DNA of 64,000 nt from Phylloscopus collybita. Taxonomy: Eukaryota > Chordata > Aves > Passeriformes > Phylloscopidae. Both the position numbers and the translations under genes were made by a program. Positions 13,501 to 26,650 of the stretch are shown here, piece by piece. The notes under the pieces were generated by a model, which had not been told where the DNA came from, ran no database searches, and saw only the letters and a program-made list of their open reading frames with translations. Position 1 is the first letter of the stretch. Each line of letters begins with the position of its first letter. The DNA is taken from the NCBI GenBank assembly GCA_027886175.1, contig JAJNNQ010000023.1, positions 9,503,001 to 9,567,000 of the forward strand. The letters run 5' to 3'.

Positions 13501-16500
13501 TGCTGTCTGGGCTGCTTTCCCTGTGCAATTAGGCTCTGCCAGAGCCAGGGATAGGCTTGCCATTGAATTTAAAGCTTTGCAGCAATTTCATTGGAATGTC
13601 AGAGAGTATGAAGGTTTTACTTGTGCTGAGGCTGCCCTCTCCATCTGCTGCCTGCAGGGCTTTAATAACTCTCTGCCTGTAGAGCAATTGCCATGAAATA
13701 ACACCTGTAGCCTCTTACCTAAGTGCTCTGTGGCACTGCTCAGAGACACCAAGAGCAGCCAGAATATCACTCAAAGGCTGAATTCCCATTAATTTCAGCA
13801 GGGTCAGCATGGGAACCATTACTGTTTGCTCAGCAGAGCCAATGGCTGTTTTTGCTGTTCTGAATTTATATTGTACTGATCCAATAAATATTTCTGCTAC
13901 TTGTAATGCTTAAAGGCTTGAGTGGAGCTGTTAGTTCCCTGTGCTCTGCAGACTGGTGGGTTCCACAGTCAGATATGTTTGCAGGACCAGGCTCTAACTG
14001 AGTCTGACCTGTTCCTTGTATTTTAAGATTTTTATTGTCTTTCCAATAGTCTCTTTGCTTTGATACTCTGTTTAAAGGTCCCCAAAGCCTGACAAATAAA
14101 GGGGGAGCTCCCCCTACTGCCCTCGGTGTTACAGCTCAGAGATGAGAGGGTACTGTATGAATACAGATTAATACAGAATTAAAGTACAAAGGCAGATCTA
14201 TTCTGACTTTATAGCTTATTTTAACCATGAAAAGAGTGCTGACTGCTGTCTAGTGTTTGGAGGATCATGAGTTTTATAATGGGAGAGACTGAGCCATGCC
14301 AGCATAGAGCATTTATGAATCTGTGTGCTTTAGCAGAATCACTGTTTTTTTCAGATTAAATCATATAGCCTGTTGTTCTCCTGGAGCAAGGGAGTCTTTC
14401 CCTCATCTTGTAGAAGTTTTAAGGATATTTTAGTTATGCTCTGTTACGGAATTTGAAAATGGAGAGTTGTAGGATTTCCTTCATATTCATTAACAGTGTG
14501 GAAGAAGCAGAGCTGTGAATTTATACACTTCCCCACCTGCAGCAATAGCAACCTTTGAATCTTCAAAATAGTAACACAGACCATTATGTGCCTTCAAAAA
14601 TCCATCTCTGTGCTTCCTAGATCCTGAGGCATCTAATTACTGCAGTTGGTTGGAAAGCTTCTAGAAGCAGGCTATATGGCAGCACCTAAAAGTTAAAAAG
14701 TAGGTGTGTTTTTCTGTGAGTTCCTAGCACTTTTTAATGAAAATTCCAAGAACACAGATTTGCCCAAAGTTTTAAAGAAATGTTCCAAAAGGGATGTTGG
14801 CTGCTCTGCTAGCTCAGACTGTGACAGCTTATTTGGACTGTAAAATAATATGAAAATAATACAGTATGACATTTGATGGTGTTTTTTTTCAAAACAAAGT
14901 TTTCTAAAGAGGAGTATTTCTGGCCTTCTCTTGCTCTGGAGATTATTTTTTTCGTAATAGCTTTTATGGTTTCATTCAGATGCTCCAAGCAAACATATTT
15001 CTCACAAAACCAGTCCCAAGTTTTGGCCATCTCATTCAACTAATTATAAAACCTAATTTGCAGTCCCATAGCTGAGAAAAGTGTTGTACCAGCTTTGCCC
15101 TGAAGATCCAGCATGGCTAAGAGATGGGTATGTTGCAGTCATGTAAAAGGAAGTTTATTTGCCCATAATATGTAGGACCAGGACAGCTGCACCAGTGTGG
15201 GAGTTTCAGTAAAGCACATCAGAAAACCCCAAAGTCCACATGAACCCATTTAGGTTCATAGGTATAGATCTGAAACTTCAGTGAGGCTGTAACTGGAGAT
15301 GATCCATCTATGTAACTGGATGTATCTCTTCTGGTAAGAACTAACTTACTGACAGGAGTGATGCTTGGGATGGCTCCAGGGACAAGGACTGTCAGTGAAT
15401 GGAGGAGCTGAGCTCTCCTGGAATTAATTACCTTATAGCTGCTCAATGGACTGAAGTTGGTTACTGCTAAAAGTACTTGAGAGTTTCCTAAGACTTAACT
15501 AAATTTCACTAAATACACCCTGAAACCATAAGTGAGTCTAATACACCATAAAGATTCAAGGGCAGATAAAGTAAAAAGCTATTGCTGGTAGGAAAAATGC
15601 CAGAAACCAGCTTCATACAGTTAACCAGATTTGATTTCCTATAGTAATAAAATTGCTTAATTGCCTGTGAAAATTGTCTGATATGTTACGGGTTAAATCT
15701 CCTTCTTGAAGCATTTGCAGGAAACAGCTTTGCTAAAATTGAGTTTATTTGTGGCCAGAATGTCTGTTTGCAAATTGAATGTTTGTTATTGTGTGAAAAC
15801 TATTTTTTAAATTAAACTGATTGTAAAATAATCTCATAAGGGATATGTCTAGCAACCTGAGTGAACTGAAAAAGTTAAAGTTTCATGTCTTCCCCTTCAG
15901 AGACTTGTAAATGACTTTCATCATCTTTGCTAAGGACTAAAGATGACCCTGTTCTGGCCAAATGAATTGTGTTTGCTTTTGCATTTGTAGCCTTAGGATA
16001 AATATTTTTAAACTCAGAAAATTTTGGCAGACCAGACCGGAGAGTGACTCAGTGCTTTGTTTAACTGGAACCCGTACACATCCGTGTTTCAAAGAGTCAC
16101 TTGAGTGGACAGAGAAGCTGCTTCTGTGCTGGCTCATCAGGTGTCTTCAGCCAGGAAGGAAAATTCAGCAGCTTCTGGCCACTCTCATTTTGTGATCTCA
16201 TTGTTTAGTCCTTTCTCCAGACACAAGCTTGCTGCCAGTCTGTGTCACAGTGATTTACATCGAGCACAGCCTTTCACAGAGTGTTTCTCCATCAAGGACA
16301 CCCTTCAGTGGAGCTGCAGCAATGGGCGCACAAGGACCTGGAGCTATACCTGGGTTACTCTGTCTGCTGCCTCACTCTTATTGCAGTGCAGCTAAGTCTT
16401 CTTGCCAAGTGCTGCCCAGAAATGTAGATGAAATTTTCCCAACTGCAGCACAGGAGAGAGAACATTGAGTACATTAATATCTTATGATGCAGGTAGACAT

Positions 16501-19500
16501 CCAAATGAAATATCTCTAATCAGCCATGTAAGCGGCTTTCAGTTCTACCTTTTCCAGGAAAATGAATTTATAGCAGTAATAGGACATCCCTAGTGCAAGA
16601 GGTCCTTAAAGTAGCCAGGAATTATTCCTTTGCTTCATTGCAATGGGTTATTTTTGGACAGATTCTAGCCTTGGGTGCACACTGCTGCACAGCTTGAAAT
16701 ATCCACCACGGCAGTTCTGCAGACCTCAGCACACAGGGTTCTGCTCAGGAGTGGTTCTTCTAGCAGAGAACAGATTTTTTGTCCATTACCTTCCTATTTC
16801 CATATTGAGATTTGCCAGAGTAAACCTTGATTTGTTGTTGTTTTCTCTCTGGACTGTGACACACTAATTTAGCTCAAGGCTGCAAGCCAGGATGCGTTCT
16901 GGTAATAAGAACACATATGCACAGCATTTGAGACACTCCAGTGTTCCCTCTTTATGTTACACCATTGTGTAACTCTCCTGGAATACCTGAAAATTCAAAT
17001 TATATTTAGATGGGGGGAGCGAAAGGTGAGATTGTATTGGTACTGTTGCAGAAAAATACTGAATAAGAAAGCTGATGCATCACCTTCCTGGTGGTAAGGG
17101 GTGGTCCAAGGAACCAGCATCCTCCTGAATGAAGAGATTCCAATTTGTGTCCTCACAGGGAAGAGGAGAACAGAGAACTTCTTAAAACTCAGTTCTTAAC
17201 AGGAATAAAAAAGTGGCACAATCTTGAGGTTCTTGAAACCAGTGGCTGTTTTTTCATTGATTTGCTGGGTGTTGGAACAGGTTCAGATGTCTGCAAGGTA
17301 GTGATGATGTGGTTCAGTAATCTCAGAGGAAAATAGTCTCTCAGCATTTCCTTCTCTTCTTCCCCTTTTAATGGAGTGTAATGACATGCAGATCTTCACA
17401 GGAGGATGGAGAGAGCCAGGCTGTCATGCCAGCCTGCATGCAGAGCAGTGCACAGGGGATAGTGCCTGCTGCACACCCAGACACCTCCTCAGTAAAAAGT
17501 CACCTTTGCAGAAGGAGACTGGCTCAGATGCATGGACAGCCTGAATCTGCCAGCACCGATGGAAACTTGGCCTGTTACTAGAATAAAAAGATTTGGCTTT
17601 GTTTGCCATTTTAAACTATGCAGTTTGGTAAACAGATTGGATTAAATGCCTACTGATGTTCTGGAAATGAGTCTGGTGCTTGGCCAGGTTCTGGATCAGG
17701 CTGTAAAAACCTGGGTCAGGTGGCTGTGGTGAGGAAGTGCTGAGGGCTGCACTCAGTCAGTTGGATACAGAGGAGGCAATGTTTTTCTCCCCAGTGTTTT
17801 TACTGAATAAATGACAGGCCAAGAACTGTCATGATGTGGTTCTCCTTAATGGACAAGGGGAATGAAAGAATGTGATCAGGAGTAATCTTAGATAGAAATG
17901 AACAGCAGAAGGGACTCAGAAGACTCTACATTTCACACCCTGGAGATCTGGGAGCTGTTTGTGACTCTAGCTCTAACAGACCAGTCTGGCTGGCCTTTTG
18001 AAAGGAGGGAGATAGAAACATTTCTGATACCCTTGTTTTAAGCAGTTAAATTCTTTTTTGAAGACCCACAGCTTTAGTGACTTTTTCCCACTAAAAAAAA
18101 AAAGTGGGAGCGGAAACACTGGTGGGAAACACTGTTGTTAGCACAGCTGCATTAGGAAAGTAAAGCTTGAAATTATGGTGTAAACTATTGTTGTTGAGAA
18201 ATTCTAGAACACTGTAAACGTACCCGTTCATTACACTAATCTGCATCCATTACTCTGTAGCACTTGGTATTTATTTTCCTTTCTTGCTGGAGGTAACTCA
18301 CTTTAAGGAGTAGTTGCTCCATCTCATGCAGAGACCTTTTAGCAAAGTAGCTCATATGCGTGAGATGTGATAAGTTTCACAGTGGTTGCTGGCACAAGGC
18401 AGTTTGATGAGCAATAAGCTTTAGTTATTAATGTCAAAAGGTACAAACAATAAATTGAATCTTCCTCTGTGAGACAACTAGAGAATAACCTTAAGCAAGC
18501 ACAGAGCACTTTAAACTAAAACCAAGAAGAAGAAAATTATTATGGCTGGGTGGGAAATGTGACAGTTTCAGGTAGGGCAAGTTACGTAGAAAGATTCTCT
18601 CTCCAGGCAAACAAGTTTAACATCTTTCCTCTATCAGCCAGTAGATTATGTTTTTGTTGGTTAGTCCCAGATAAACTCCTCTTTAGAACGTGACCCTGCC
18701 AGACATTCTTGTCCACTAACTTCTCCAGCAAAGTGGGCATTTAACAGCTTCATTTATCCTTATTTATCTGCTCAGTACCACCTGAGACTCTCAATTTGCA
18801 GCAGAAGCTGAAAAAGGAAAAAAGTGTTGCTGCCTTTGTCCACGTGACACTTTGAGATATTGATGACGTCTTCATTCAGTAGGCGCTGCCCGGACATGTG
18901 CCTGTGTATGGCAGACAGGGACATCACAGAGATCCCCCCTGTTAGGCTTCCTCCATCTGGTCATTTTTTCTGGTTTCTAAAGTACTCCTTTCCTTTGCAA
19001 GAGACTCCTTTCCACAACCACAACATGTCTTCATCCCTACAGATGCTATTCATTTATGTAAAACCAAGAGAGAAGGTCAGCTAATGGTATAACCCTGTTC
19101 AGCTCACACTTCCTTCCATCACCCTGTTTCCTCTGGCTCACCTGCTTTGTGAGTGGTATCCATGTGTAATGCCACAGCGAAATATATTGCATTAGTGCTG
19201 GGGTGGAAGGGAGGAATAACTGCTGGGCAATTGCAGCTTCCAAGTAGGATAGTGCACAACACACGCTGAGAAGTTTTCACACAGTCTGGGCCCAAGGCTG
19301 TGAGCTGGGTGCTCTGAAATAACCTGGCCCGACATTACTGCCTTCTGGAGCTCACCCTGCCAAGTGCAGTCACTGCTAATTAATGGGGAATGAGGCATTT
19401 GGTGATTTCAGTGTTTCTATATTTGTCTCAGGTTTTCAGATGAGAGGAGGACCAAGGGAAACACAGCTATTGATTTTTCCAGCTCTTAATGTGGTTGTTA

Positions 19501-20034
19501 ACAAAAGCAAACACAGAAGCTTAAAATCTCTGGTTGCAGTGCACGGATATTTGCTTGCCAGACACTCTGACAGAGCTTTTTTGATGGGGGATTTGTGACA
19601 CTTAGGCATTGCCCCTTTGTCATTTTCACCAGAGAAAATTAGAAGCAGCTCCACTGACACTGATGTGCAGTAGTCACTACCTCATGCCAAGCCTGCAAGT
19701 CCACTGTTTGACCCCAGAGCCTGGGTTTGGTTAGAGGTGAGTTTGTACCCCACAGGGTAGTTTACCAAGCCAAGCAATGCTCAGCTTTCAGTTTCATTGC
19801 AGACTTGTGTATCCATGCTGAGATAATTGCACTTGCCAAGTTCCACATGTTGAATGTGTGCTGGGCAGAACTCTGATGGCAGAGTTGTGTTATACCTATT
19901 TAAATAAATCCCCAATGCTGCCTTCCAAGGTTTTGTGCATACAGATTGGCTACAAAAGTGTTTCTTCCTCCATTGTTCATGTAATGGAAGATAAACTCTT
20001 GGCCTGACTATTTCCTCTTGTTTCTCTTTGCCAG
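10527..20034 (+). other. RAB11FIP4: RAB11FIP4 intron 2
   Basis: A phase-1 intron of about 9.5 kb between the two recognised coding exons, starting GTATGT and ending in a long pyrimidine tract before CCAG at 20031-20034. I see no exon-like segment matching the RAB11FIP4 protein, no CR1 piece and no RNA gene. Short low-complexity runs occur, for example A-rich sequence near 18094-18106. A CACGTGAC E-box at 18841-18848 lies 16 bp from a TGACGTC half-palindrome at 18864-18870; these are annotated separately. Confidence 0.85.
18841..18870. promoter_or_regulatory. E-box plus CRE-like motif pair
   Basis: CACGTGAC (a USF/MITF-type E-box) and TGACGTC (a CRE-like core) lie within 30 bp of each other in intron 2. 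CpG-containing motifs are rare in this AT-rich intron, so the pair stands out, but two short motifs can co-occur by chance. No accessibility or conservation evidence is available from the sequence alone. Confidence 0.2.
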
Positions 20035-20123
20035 GCTGTGAAGAGTTACTAAAAGATGTCCTATCTCCTGAAAACTCTGAACCCCAGCACTACCAGCCAC
20101 AATATGTTGATTACTATTACCAG
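20035..20123 (+). CDS. RAB11FIP4: RAB11FIP4 internal exon (exon 3)
   Basis: This 89-bp internal exon begins with the last two bases of the Gly codon split by intron 2 and then encodes 29 residues beginning CEELLKDVLS and ending in the tyrosine-rich QYVDYYYQ. The CEELLKDVLS core follows the EF-hand directly in known RAB11FIP4 proteins, which confirms that it joins the 10439-10526 exon. The acceptor is strong (pyrimidine-rich, ending TTTGCCAG) and the donor is near-consensus, CAG then GTAAGAG. The exon ends in phase 0. The last residues are more tyrosine- and glutamine-rich than the human protein as I remember it, so this tail is probably a divergent linker before the acidic middle region. No in-frame stop is present, so the gene must continue downstream. 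Confidence 0.93.
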
Positions 20124-23100
20124 GTAAGAGAAGCACTAATTCTGTTTCATGTTAGTGGGTTGAGGAAGCCTCTGGGGTGATGTGTAGTTGGATCATTATA
20201 AATGTTGTTTTACTTGGCCTGTTGACTCTTTCTTCTCGGTTCATGGCTGTTAGCAAGCCATCCATGCTGTTTTACTGCATTTATGGGTTAACTGGTGGGA
20301 GAGTATTTAGCATTTAGGTAGTGTTCTTCTTACAAGCCTCAGTATTCACCTGGCTGTGAAGGGAGATCCCTGTACAAGCTCGCTGGCACCTCACAAGTGG
20401 AAAACACTGATTTGTAGCTAATTAAATCAGTCAAACTTCGTAGGTGAATAAATCCTCAGGGACCTTGTACAGATAATAAACAGGGACTCAACAGCTGTTG
20501 GGAAGCAGAAACAATACACCATTGGAAACCTTTGATAGTATTTTGGCTGGTGGGTGTAGCATATTTTTAATCCATTAAAGGTCCTTGTTTGTATCCCTAG
20601 TTTTCCAGTGTCTGTGCAGTCTAAGAAGTAGAGCACTGCTAAGTTTTCCTTTTAGCATCTCTTTGTCCTTCCTTCACTCTACTTTGGTTTTAATAACCTC
20701 CACCCATGTAAAGATTAAAGGTGCAGTTAGTATCGTACATTCAGAGAAGGACTGCGTGTCAGTGGTGTTACAGACTGCAAATGATTCTGAAATCAGCAGG
20801 AAAAGCATTTGGCCTTCACAGGTAGTGAAGTGTGAGGACAATTTTCATGTATTGAGGAAGGATGTGATGAGTGTGCTGGTGAGCTGATGTTACACCACTG
20901 CATGCAGTTACACAGAATGGTTTCCACTGTCCATACAAAAAGTACAGAGACCTTTCCTGCACCTCAGTGTCTATCACCTTATTTCTAAATCCCTGGTTTC
21001 TGTAACTCATGACACAGATACCCACCATCCCGTTGCTTGGTTACCTTAATAGATGCCATAAACCAAACTACTTGGTTTGCAGTAGCTGATAGAGGCTATA
21101 AAATGAAAACAGGCTCTGCACACACTCAATGTTCCCCTATTGCTATGCAGACATTGCAGGCTGGTTCTGACACTCTTTGAATACAGGTGACAGTTGGGTC
21201 TGTATTCCTTAGAGATTTCACATCTGCTGTCAAGGAGAGATGTTCTGGGGAGAGCTCTTGAAGACAAACTGCAAAACTCTGCAAACTGCACCTCTTCTGC
21301 CATCCATCCTCCAGGAGAGCCTGAGGGTGGGAATTGCAGTTGCTAATCCTGGTAGCAGCTGCTGAGTTTCCCATTTGAGTGCTGGATTTGTGCCTCTGGG
21401 AGAGGGAGGGGGCAGAGGGTGACCCTCCCTGTTCAGAAAGAGCTGATGTGACAGTGCTGTGCTGGAAGGCTTGCTGGTCACTCCTGATGTCCCCCAGCCC
21501 CCTGGATGGTCCCTGCAGGGGGTCGCACCACTGCAAGGGGGTCCTGCAGCAGTGTTTGCTGACTTTAATGGAGCCAGTGTGAGATTTGGGCAGCCTGGGA
21601 GCAGAACCAGGTCCTTCCACAGCTGCCCAGGCCAGGTGAGCTGCCGTGGTGGGGAGGGGACAGGGAATGGTGTGCACTGTTGTACATCCCGTGCTTACCC
21701 AACGGCTCCTCTGCACCACTGCCCTCCACAGGGGCTGGTTCCACCTCTCATCTCCAGGTCCTCCAGGTGCAGTTTGGAAACTGTTCACTAGATGTCAGCT
21801 AAAGACTGGGAAAAGGCGTGAGCAGCCTCTGCTCCCGCCTTCAGGATCCTCCGTTATGGCAGGAACTTGGAATTTTCAAGCTGATGAAGCAGAGGAGAAC
21901 TGAGGGTCCAGGAGGATTTGAGACTATCACCATTCATGGCGTTTGTTCCCCATTCCCAAGGAAGAACACACAGAAAACATAAAAGCTGTCCTATAAGCAT
22001 CTCCCAGACCTTAATGAGTGTGAACTCCTGGTGCTGTAATCAAGTTTATGGGCAGCTCCTGTTGGCACAAATGGTAGTTGCCTGTCTAATCTGATTTTCA
22101 CCCCAGCATGCCCTTTGCATGTCTCTAATTCTCAGGTGCACTCAAATTCCCAGGCAGCAGAAGGAAACAACTACTGTGATGGTGCAAATAGATATTTTAA
22201 AAGGGAATGCATCTTTTTTATTCCACCCAAGGGGCTGTGCTTACACAAAGGCAGGTACTGAGCTGGTTCATTGTTATGCTGTCTCTGCATTCACACGATG
22301 ACTTGAAAGGAAGGGGGAGATTTATCCTTGTCACAAATTATTTTCCCCTGTCCTCTGCTTTCATTTTTCCTTTCCTCCCCAAGAGCCCCCTCCCTGTATT
22401 ATAGCTTTCTGGAGCCCAAAGCAGCAAACTGAAGAGGTGAAGGTAATTCCAAGGTGTGGGATGAAGTGGCAGGACCCACCGTGAGGTGCTGAACTGATCC
22501 AGCTGTTTGCATATGTTGAGTCAAACAGGGAAGAAGAAACTGCCAAGCCTCCAGTTTTTAACTACAACCAACTGAGTGCAATTAATTTAAGGGGATATAT
22601 AAAAATCCCTGATATGAGGAGCTTGGGGCGTTTGACATTTTTTAAATGGTCTGATTTTACTTTTTGTTTTTCTTCAGTGTAAATAAAGGGCAAAAGCCAA
22701 CAAGCTTTTAATGTCTGAAAACTTTGTCAAAAAAAGGGGCAGAAAAAAAATCCTATTGTGTATGCAATTCAAAATGTAAAGGCCATTCCATGGAAAGTTC
22801 TTAATGGCCTTTATTGAGAGGCTGTGTGAGTGATATCACAGGCAAATGGAGAGCTCTGCCTTTGAGCTCAAGGCTGTTAAGGTGTCATATGCAGAATATA
22901 AAGAGCATTACTTGGTTACTACAGGATGTCCCACTGACTTCCATCAACATTGATTCAGGCTGCAGTGTGTGTTTTCTCTTTGGACTAGACACAGCTGGTC
23001 CAAAGAAACTTAGGAGGATGGGACTGCAGTTAGGAAACAGCAGTTCTAGAGTCCTTCAGCTTTGGGACCTCCAAATAAACCTTTTCTGTCTGTCTGTGAG

Positions 23101-26100
23101 TTGAGTCTGTAGATTGAGTTAAAGTCTGAATTGTGCTCCGTTTGAGGAATTGCTTCAGTCAAGTACTGTTTATTAGTATAGTTTCTGTCTCTGACAGCCT
23201 TTAGAGAGGTAATAGAAATACTCAGAATTTGCCAGAAGCCAATTTGTCAATCCCAAATTCCTTTCCCAGTCTTTGCTGCTATGGCCTCAACTCTTGTTTT
23301 GGCTTTAGTTTGAAGGGAGACAAAAGTTTCCCTAGTCCAGTTTGCTTTATGGCGGGCATCTGATAGCACTTCAGAGCCCTTGGATAGCCTTTTGGAGATG
23401 GTAACCAACACAAAGTCCACATCTGAAGTCTGTGTGGGAAACCCCAGGCCCAGATTGAGGCAGCTCCAAGAAAGCAGAGCGCCTGTGTCTCGTATTTCCG
23501 AATGGCTGGCTCCGGGCCTTCCCGGGCACCCAGCCAGCTGGGAGCACTGGCCACAGCACTCACAGGGAATTAGTCTGGCTGCATCTGCAGCTCCCTGGCC
23601 AAGATTTGCATTGCAGGCCCTGAGAAGCAGTGGTGTGGGTCTCGGTGCTCTTCTGTCTCGGTGCTCTGTGGAGCATCTAAGTTTAGGGAAATGGGAATCA
23701 GCACAGGAGCTCCTTTGCCAGCTCTTCACCTGGTGTATTTTGGCTGCTCAAATTTGAAGGGATCCTGAATCTAGATCACTCCAATAGATGACAGAAGAGG
23801 GGGTTGAGTGACAGATCTTACAGCCTCTCACCATCAGCTAGCAGGGCACTTTGGAGTGCTCCTTGTGAAGGGACAGATTATTTTTACATTTGAGTTGTTG
23901 CCTTTTCATCTGGAATCAATGGCCAAAGCCATACATGCAAACCCAGTGGAAGAGCAAGTTGTAAGGTACAATAATGGCAGGGTCCTTGTTTTAATCAAAG
24001 CTGTTTGTTTCTTATTAATTGTTGCTGTATTGAGCTGCCACATACCTTGCTTTTTCTGTTCCCATCTGTAAATAAGAGTGAATAAGAGTCTCTTACCAAA
24101 GTACAGGACGATCGCTGCATATCAAAGAATGAGCTGCCTTTTCAGTCCTCTGTGTGTTCCCCTGCCTGCCAAGTGATTAATTACACTGTATGAACAACAG
24201 AAAAATTGTTGAAACATGACAAATAAATTGTGTTTGCCTCTGGGATGGAGCTGGGACTGCTGGCTGATCTGCTGCTTTGAAAATATTTTCAGTAGCAATT
24301 AGGAATCCCTCACCAGCTTCTGAAAAAAAGTTTTTTTCCCCACTAGCTGCTTGAGGATATCTGCAGACACCTGTGTCAGAGCAGAGGAGACCTTCTGCAC
24401 TGTGAAAACACTGTTATACAAATGGATTTTTCACTTGCTGTGGAAGAAGGTAGCAGGAGAGCCTGTAACCAGAATATTTTTGATTTTCATCTCATATAGT
24501 CTGTGTTTAGAAGCAATGACTCCACCTTGACCATCGAGTTGCCAGTGTTTTTGTGCAGAATAACTGGCATTCATTTGTTAGTAGGGTTTTCTTGTTAGTG
24601 TTTGGCCTAACATCAAACACAGGTGTTGCCTATCTGTTAATGTGAAATACATCTTCCCTTCCCCCTCCTGTGGCAGCCGTAGCAGAGACACTCCTGTCTT
24701 AACAGAAAAAGCACACACGTGGTTAAGGTGGAAACACCTCTTCAACCAATGTCCAAGAGAAGAAGCCAGTCTGTGTGGTAAGGACAAGCAATATTAAATA
24801 CGTCAAACTGAAGGTTTTTTCCCAGTTTCTTATCAGCCTCCAGTTTTCTTCACCACCCACACGCTCTCAGTCACTGTTGGCTCCTATTGTGTTCTCAGCC
24901 CTGCAGATGCTCAGTGTCTGTGTGTGAAAATTCCCCTCCCTGTGCTTGAGTCCTGGGCTGTTTCTGCCCCCTGGGATCACACGGTGCATGTTTGCAAATT
25001 GCTCTCCTTGCCAAGCTGCTGGAGGCTCCTGTGTCCTGCTGCCACCATGGGACCTGTACATCAGAAGTCTGTGTTATATCCTGTGCTTCTAAATCTGCCA
25101 GATTCTCCTTCCCCTCAGCTTCTGCTGCATCCCCTGAGAAGTATGTTCAGCGTCTCCAGAGATGGCCTTCTGGGAGGCCCAGCCTCAGACTGATCCCAGC
25201 CCCTGCTGAAATTGGTAGAAACACTTCTTAGACCCTGGCAGGTGTTAGATCAGCCTCTGGGGTTGTTCTCAAGGTCATTATCTGAATCCTCACTGGAGGG
25301 GTAAGGTGGGAGAAGAGCTTGGTAAAGTACAGCCAGGCAGTTCTAGAGAGAAAGAAGTGCCTGTTCCTTGGCAGGATTTTACACAGGCAGTGTGCACTGT
25401 CTGCACCAGTGGGAAGTCTATTCTAACCTCTACAGGCAACACTCTCAGCAGTTCATTTTCTTATATTTTTTGAGCATCAAAATGCAACATTAAATACAAC
25501 TGCTGAGACCTACCCAGTGAGCAATTACCAAGAGCAATGAAGAGCACGGGGTGCCCCCATTTGGGATTCATTTACATGGAAATTGCCTGCTTTCACCTGG
25601 CAATATTCGGAATTCTATTTTTTAGGTTTGTGCATACATGCAAAAATTACTGTCCTTGGTCAAAACACATGCATAAAAACACCCTGCCTCTCTGGCTGCT
25701 CAAGCTGATTCTGAAATGCTGCCCTGAAGAACTGCTGTATTGAAAATGAGCAATTCTGTACTTGGGGCAAGGCAGGCACCTTTCAACAAAATAAATGCCA
25801 ACTTCACCAAACACAGCCATAAAAGAGGATTATTTTCATTTTTAAAACCAGCTTGCATTTTTGATTTGGTGGAACATTTTAAAGGGGAAATTAATTTTTC
25901 CCTGACTCATGTTTTGCTCAGTTGTGGTATAAAACACACATAAAATAAGTCAAAAGAAATTACACACTCTGGCCTGGTCAAAAATAGTTCTTTTCTTTCC
26001 CAAAATGTGTTTTGGGTTTTCTTTAGAGAGAAATCTGTGCTTTTTACTTTCTCATCCTGGTCTGGGCCAAGAAAATAGTCTGAGTTTTTAGAGCCTGCAG

Positions 26101-26483
26101 GCTGGGGAAATCTTTTCCCATCCAGTTCTTGGCACAACACCCCAAATGCAACCTCAGTGTCTAAGATCACCAGGGCTGGGTGTGACCTGGCCCTCAGAAT
26201 GGAGTGTGCAAAGTGTTGATTCAGGCAGTGCCCTGTGAGAATCCAGTATTTGGGCTGGATTTTTGACAGTGTTTTTATACAAACTCTGCCAGTTATCTGG
26301 TTTAAATTTTAAACACCTGCTCTTGCAGGTGAACCACTGGTCTCCTGTAAGAGAAGCATAAATCAGTGAGGGGCCAAAGATTGTTTGCTCCCTACAGGGT
26401 CTTGTCTGAGTTAAAATTTACTGTTTCTTAGGGCTAAATTTGGCTGGGTGGTTTGAGACAGGGAAGTGTGACTGCCTGGTTCA

Positions 26484-26507
26484 GACGTCACAGCTGTGAC
26501 TCGGCAA
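26484..26507. promoter_or_regulatory. CRE-like, E-box and antioxidant-response-like motif cluster
   Basis: Three motifs sit side by side: GACGTCAC (one base from a full CRE), CAGCTG (E-box core) and TGTGACTCGGCA, which fits the RTGAYnnnGC antioxidant-response/MAF core. They lie about 100 bp left of a long T-rich run. This is a motif observation only; the core patterns are short enough to arise by chance in a 64-kb window. Confidence 0.2.
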
Positions 26508-26589
26508 CAGAGATGAAGCTCCTCCAACTGGAGCATCCTTCCAGGCATCCATAGGAAAGTAATTCTGCACACTTATTGTTATCTAGATC

Positions 26590-26650
26590 TCTCTTTCTTT
26601 TTTCTTTTTTTTTTTTTTTTTTTTTGTTTTTTTTTTTTGTTTTTGTTTTT
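26590..26650. repeat. Poly-T tract
   Basis: About 60 bp of nearly pure T interrupted by C and G. Such a tract could be the reverse complement of a poly-A tail of a retrocopy on the minus strand, but the sequence to its right shows no coding similarity I recognise, and no target-site duplication was identified. Simple-sequence expansion is the plainer reading. Confidence 0.8.

Noticed and set aside
21126..21788. 220-codon minus-strand frame in a GC-richer patch
   Set aside because: No family resemblance, and overlapping frames of similar quality exist on the plus strand; a chance open frame in GC-rich DNA.
26590..26650. Poly-T as the poly-A tail of a minus-strand retrocopy
   Set aside because: The sequence to the right shows no coding similarity, and no duplicated target site was identified.
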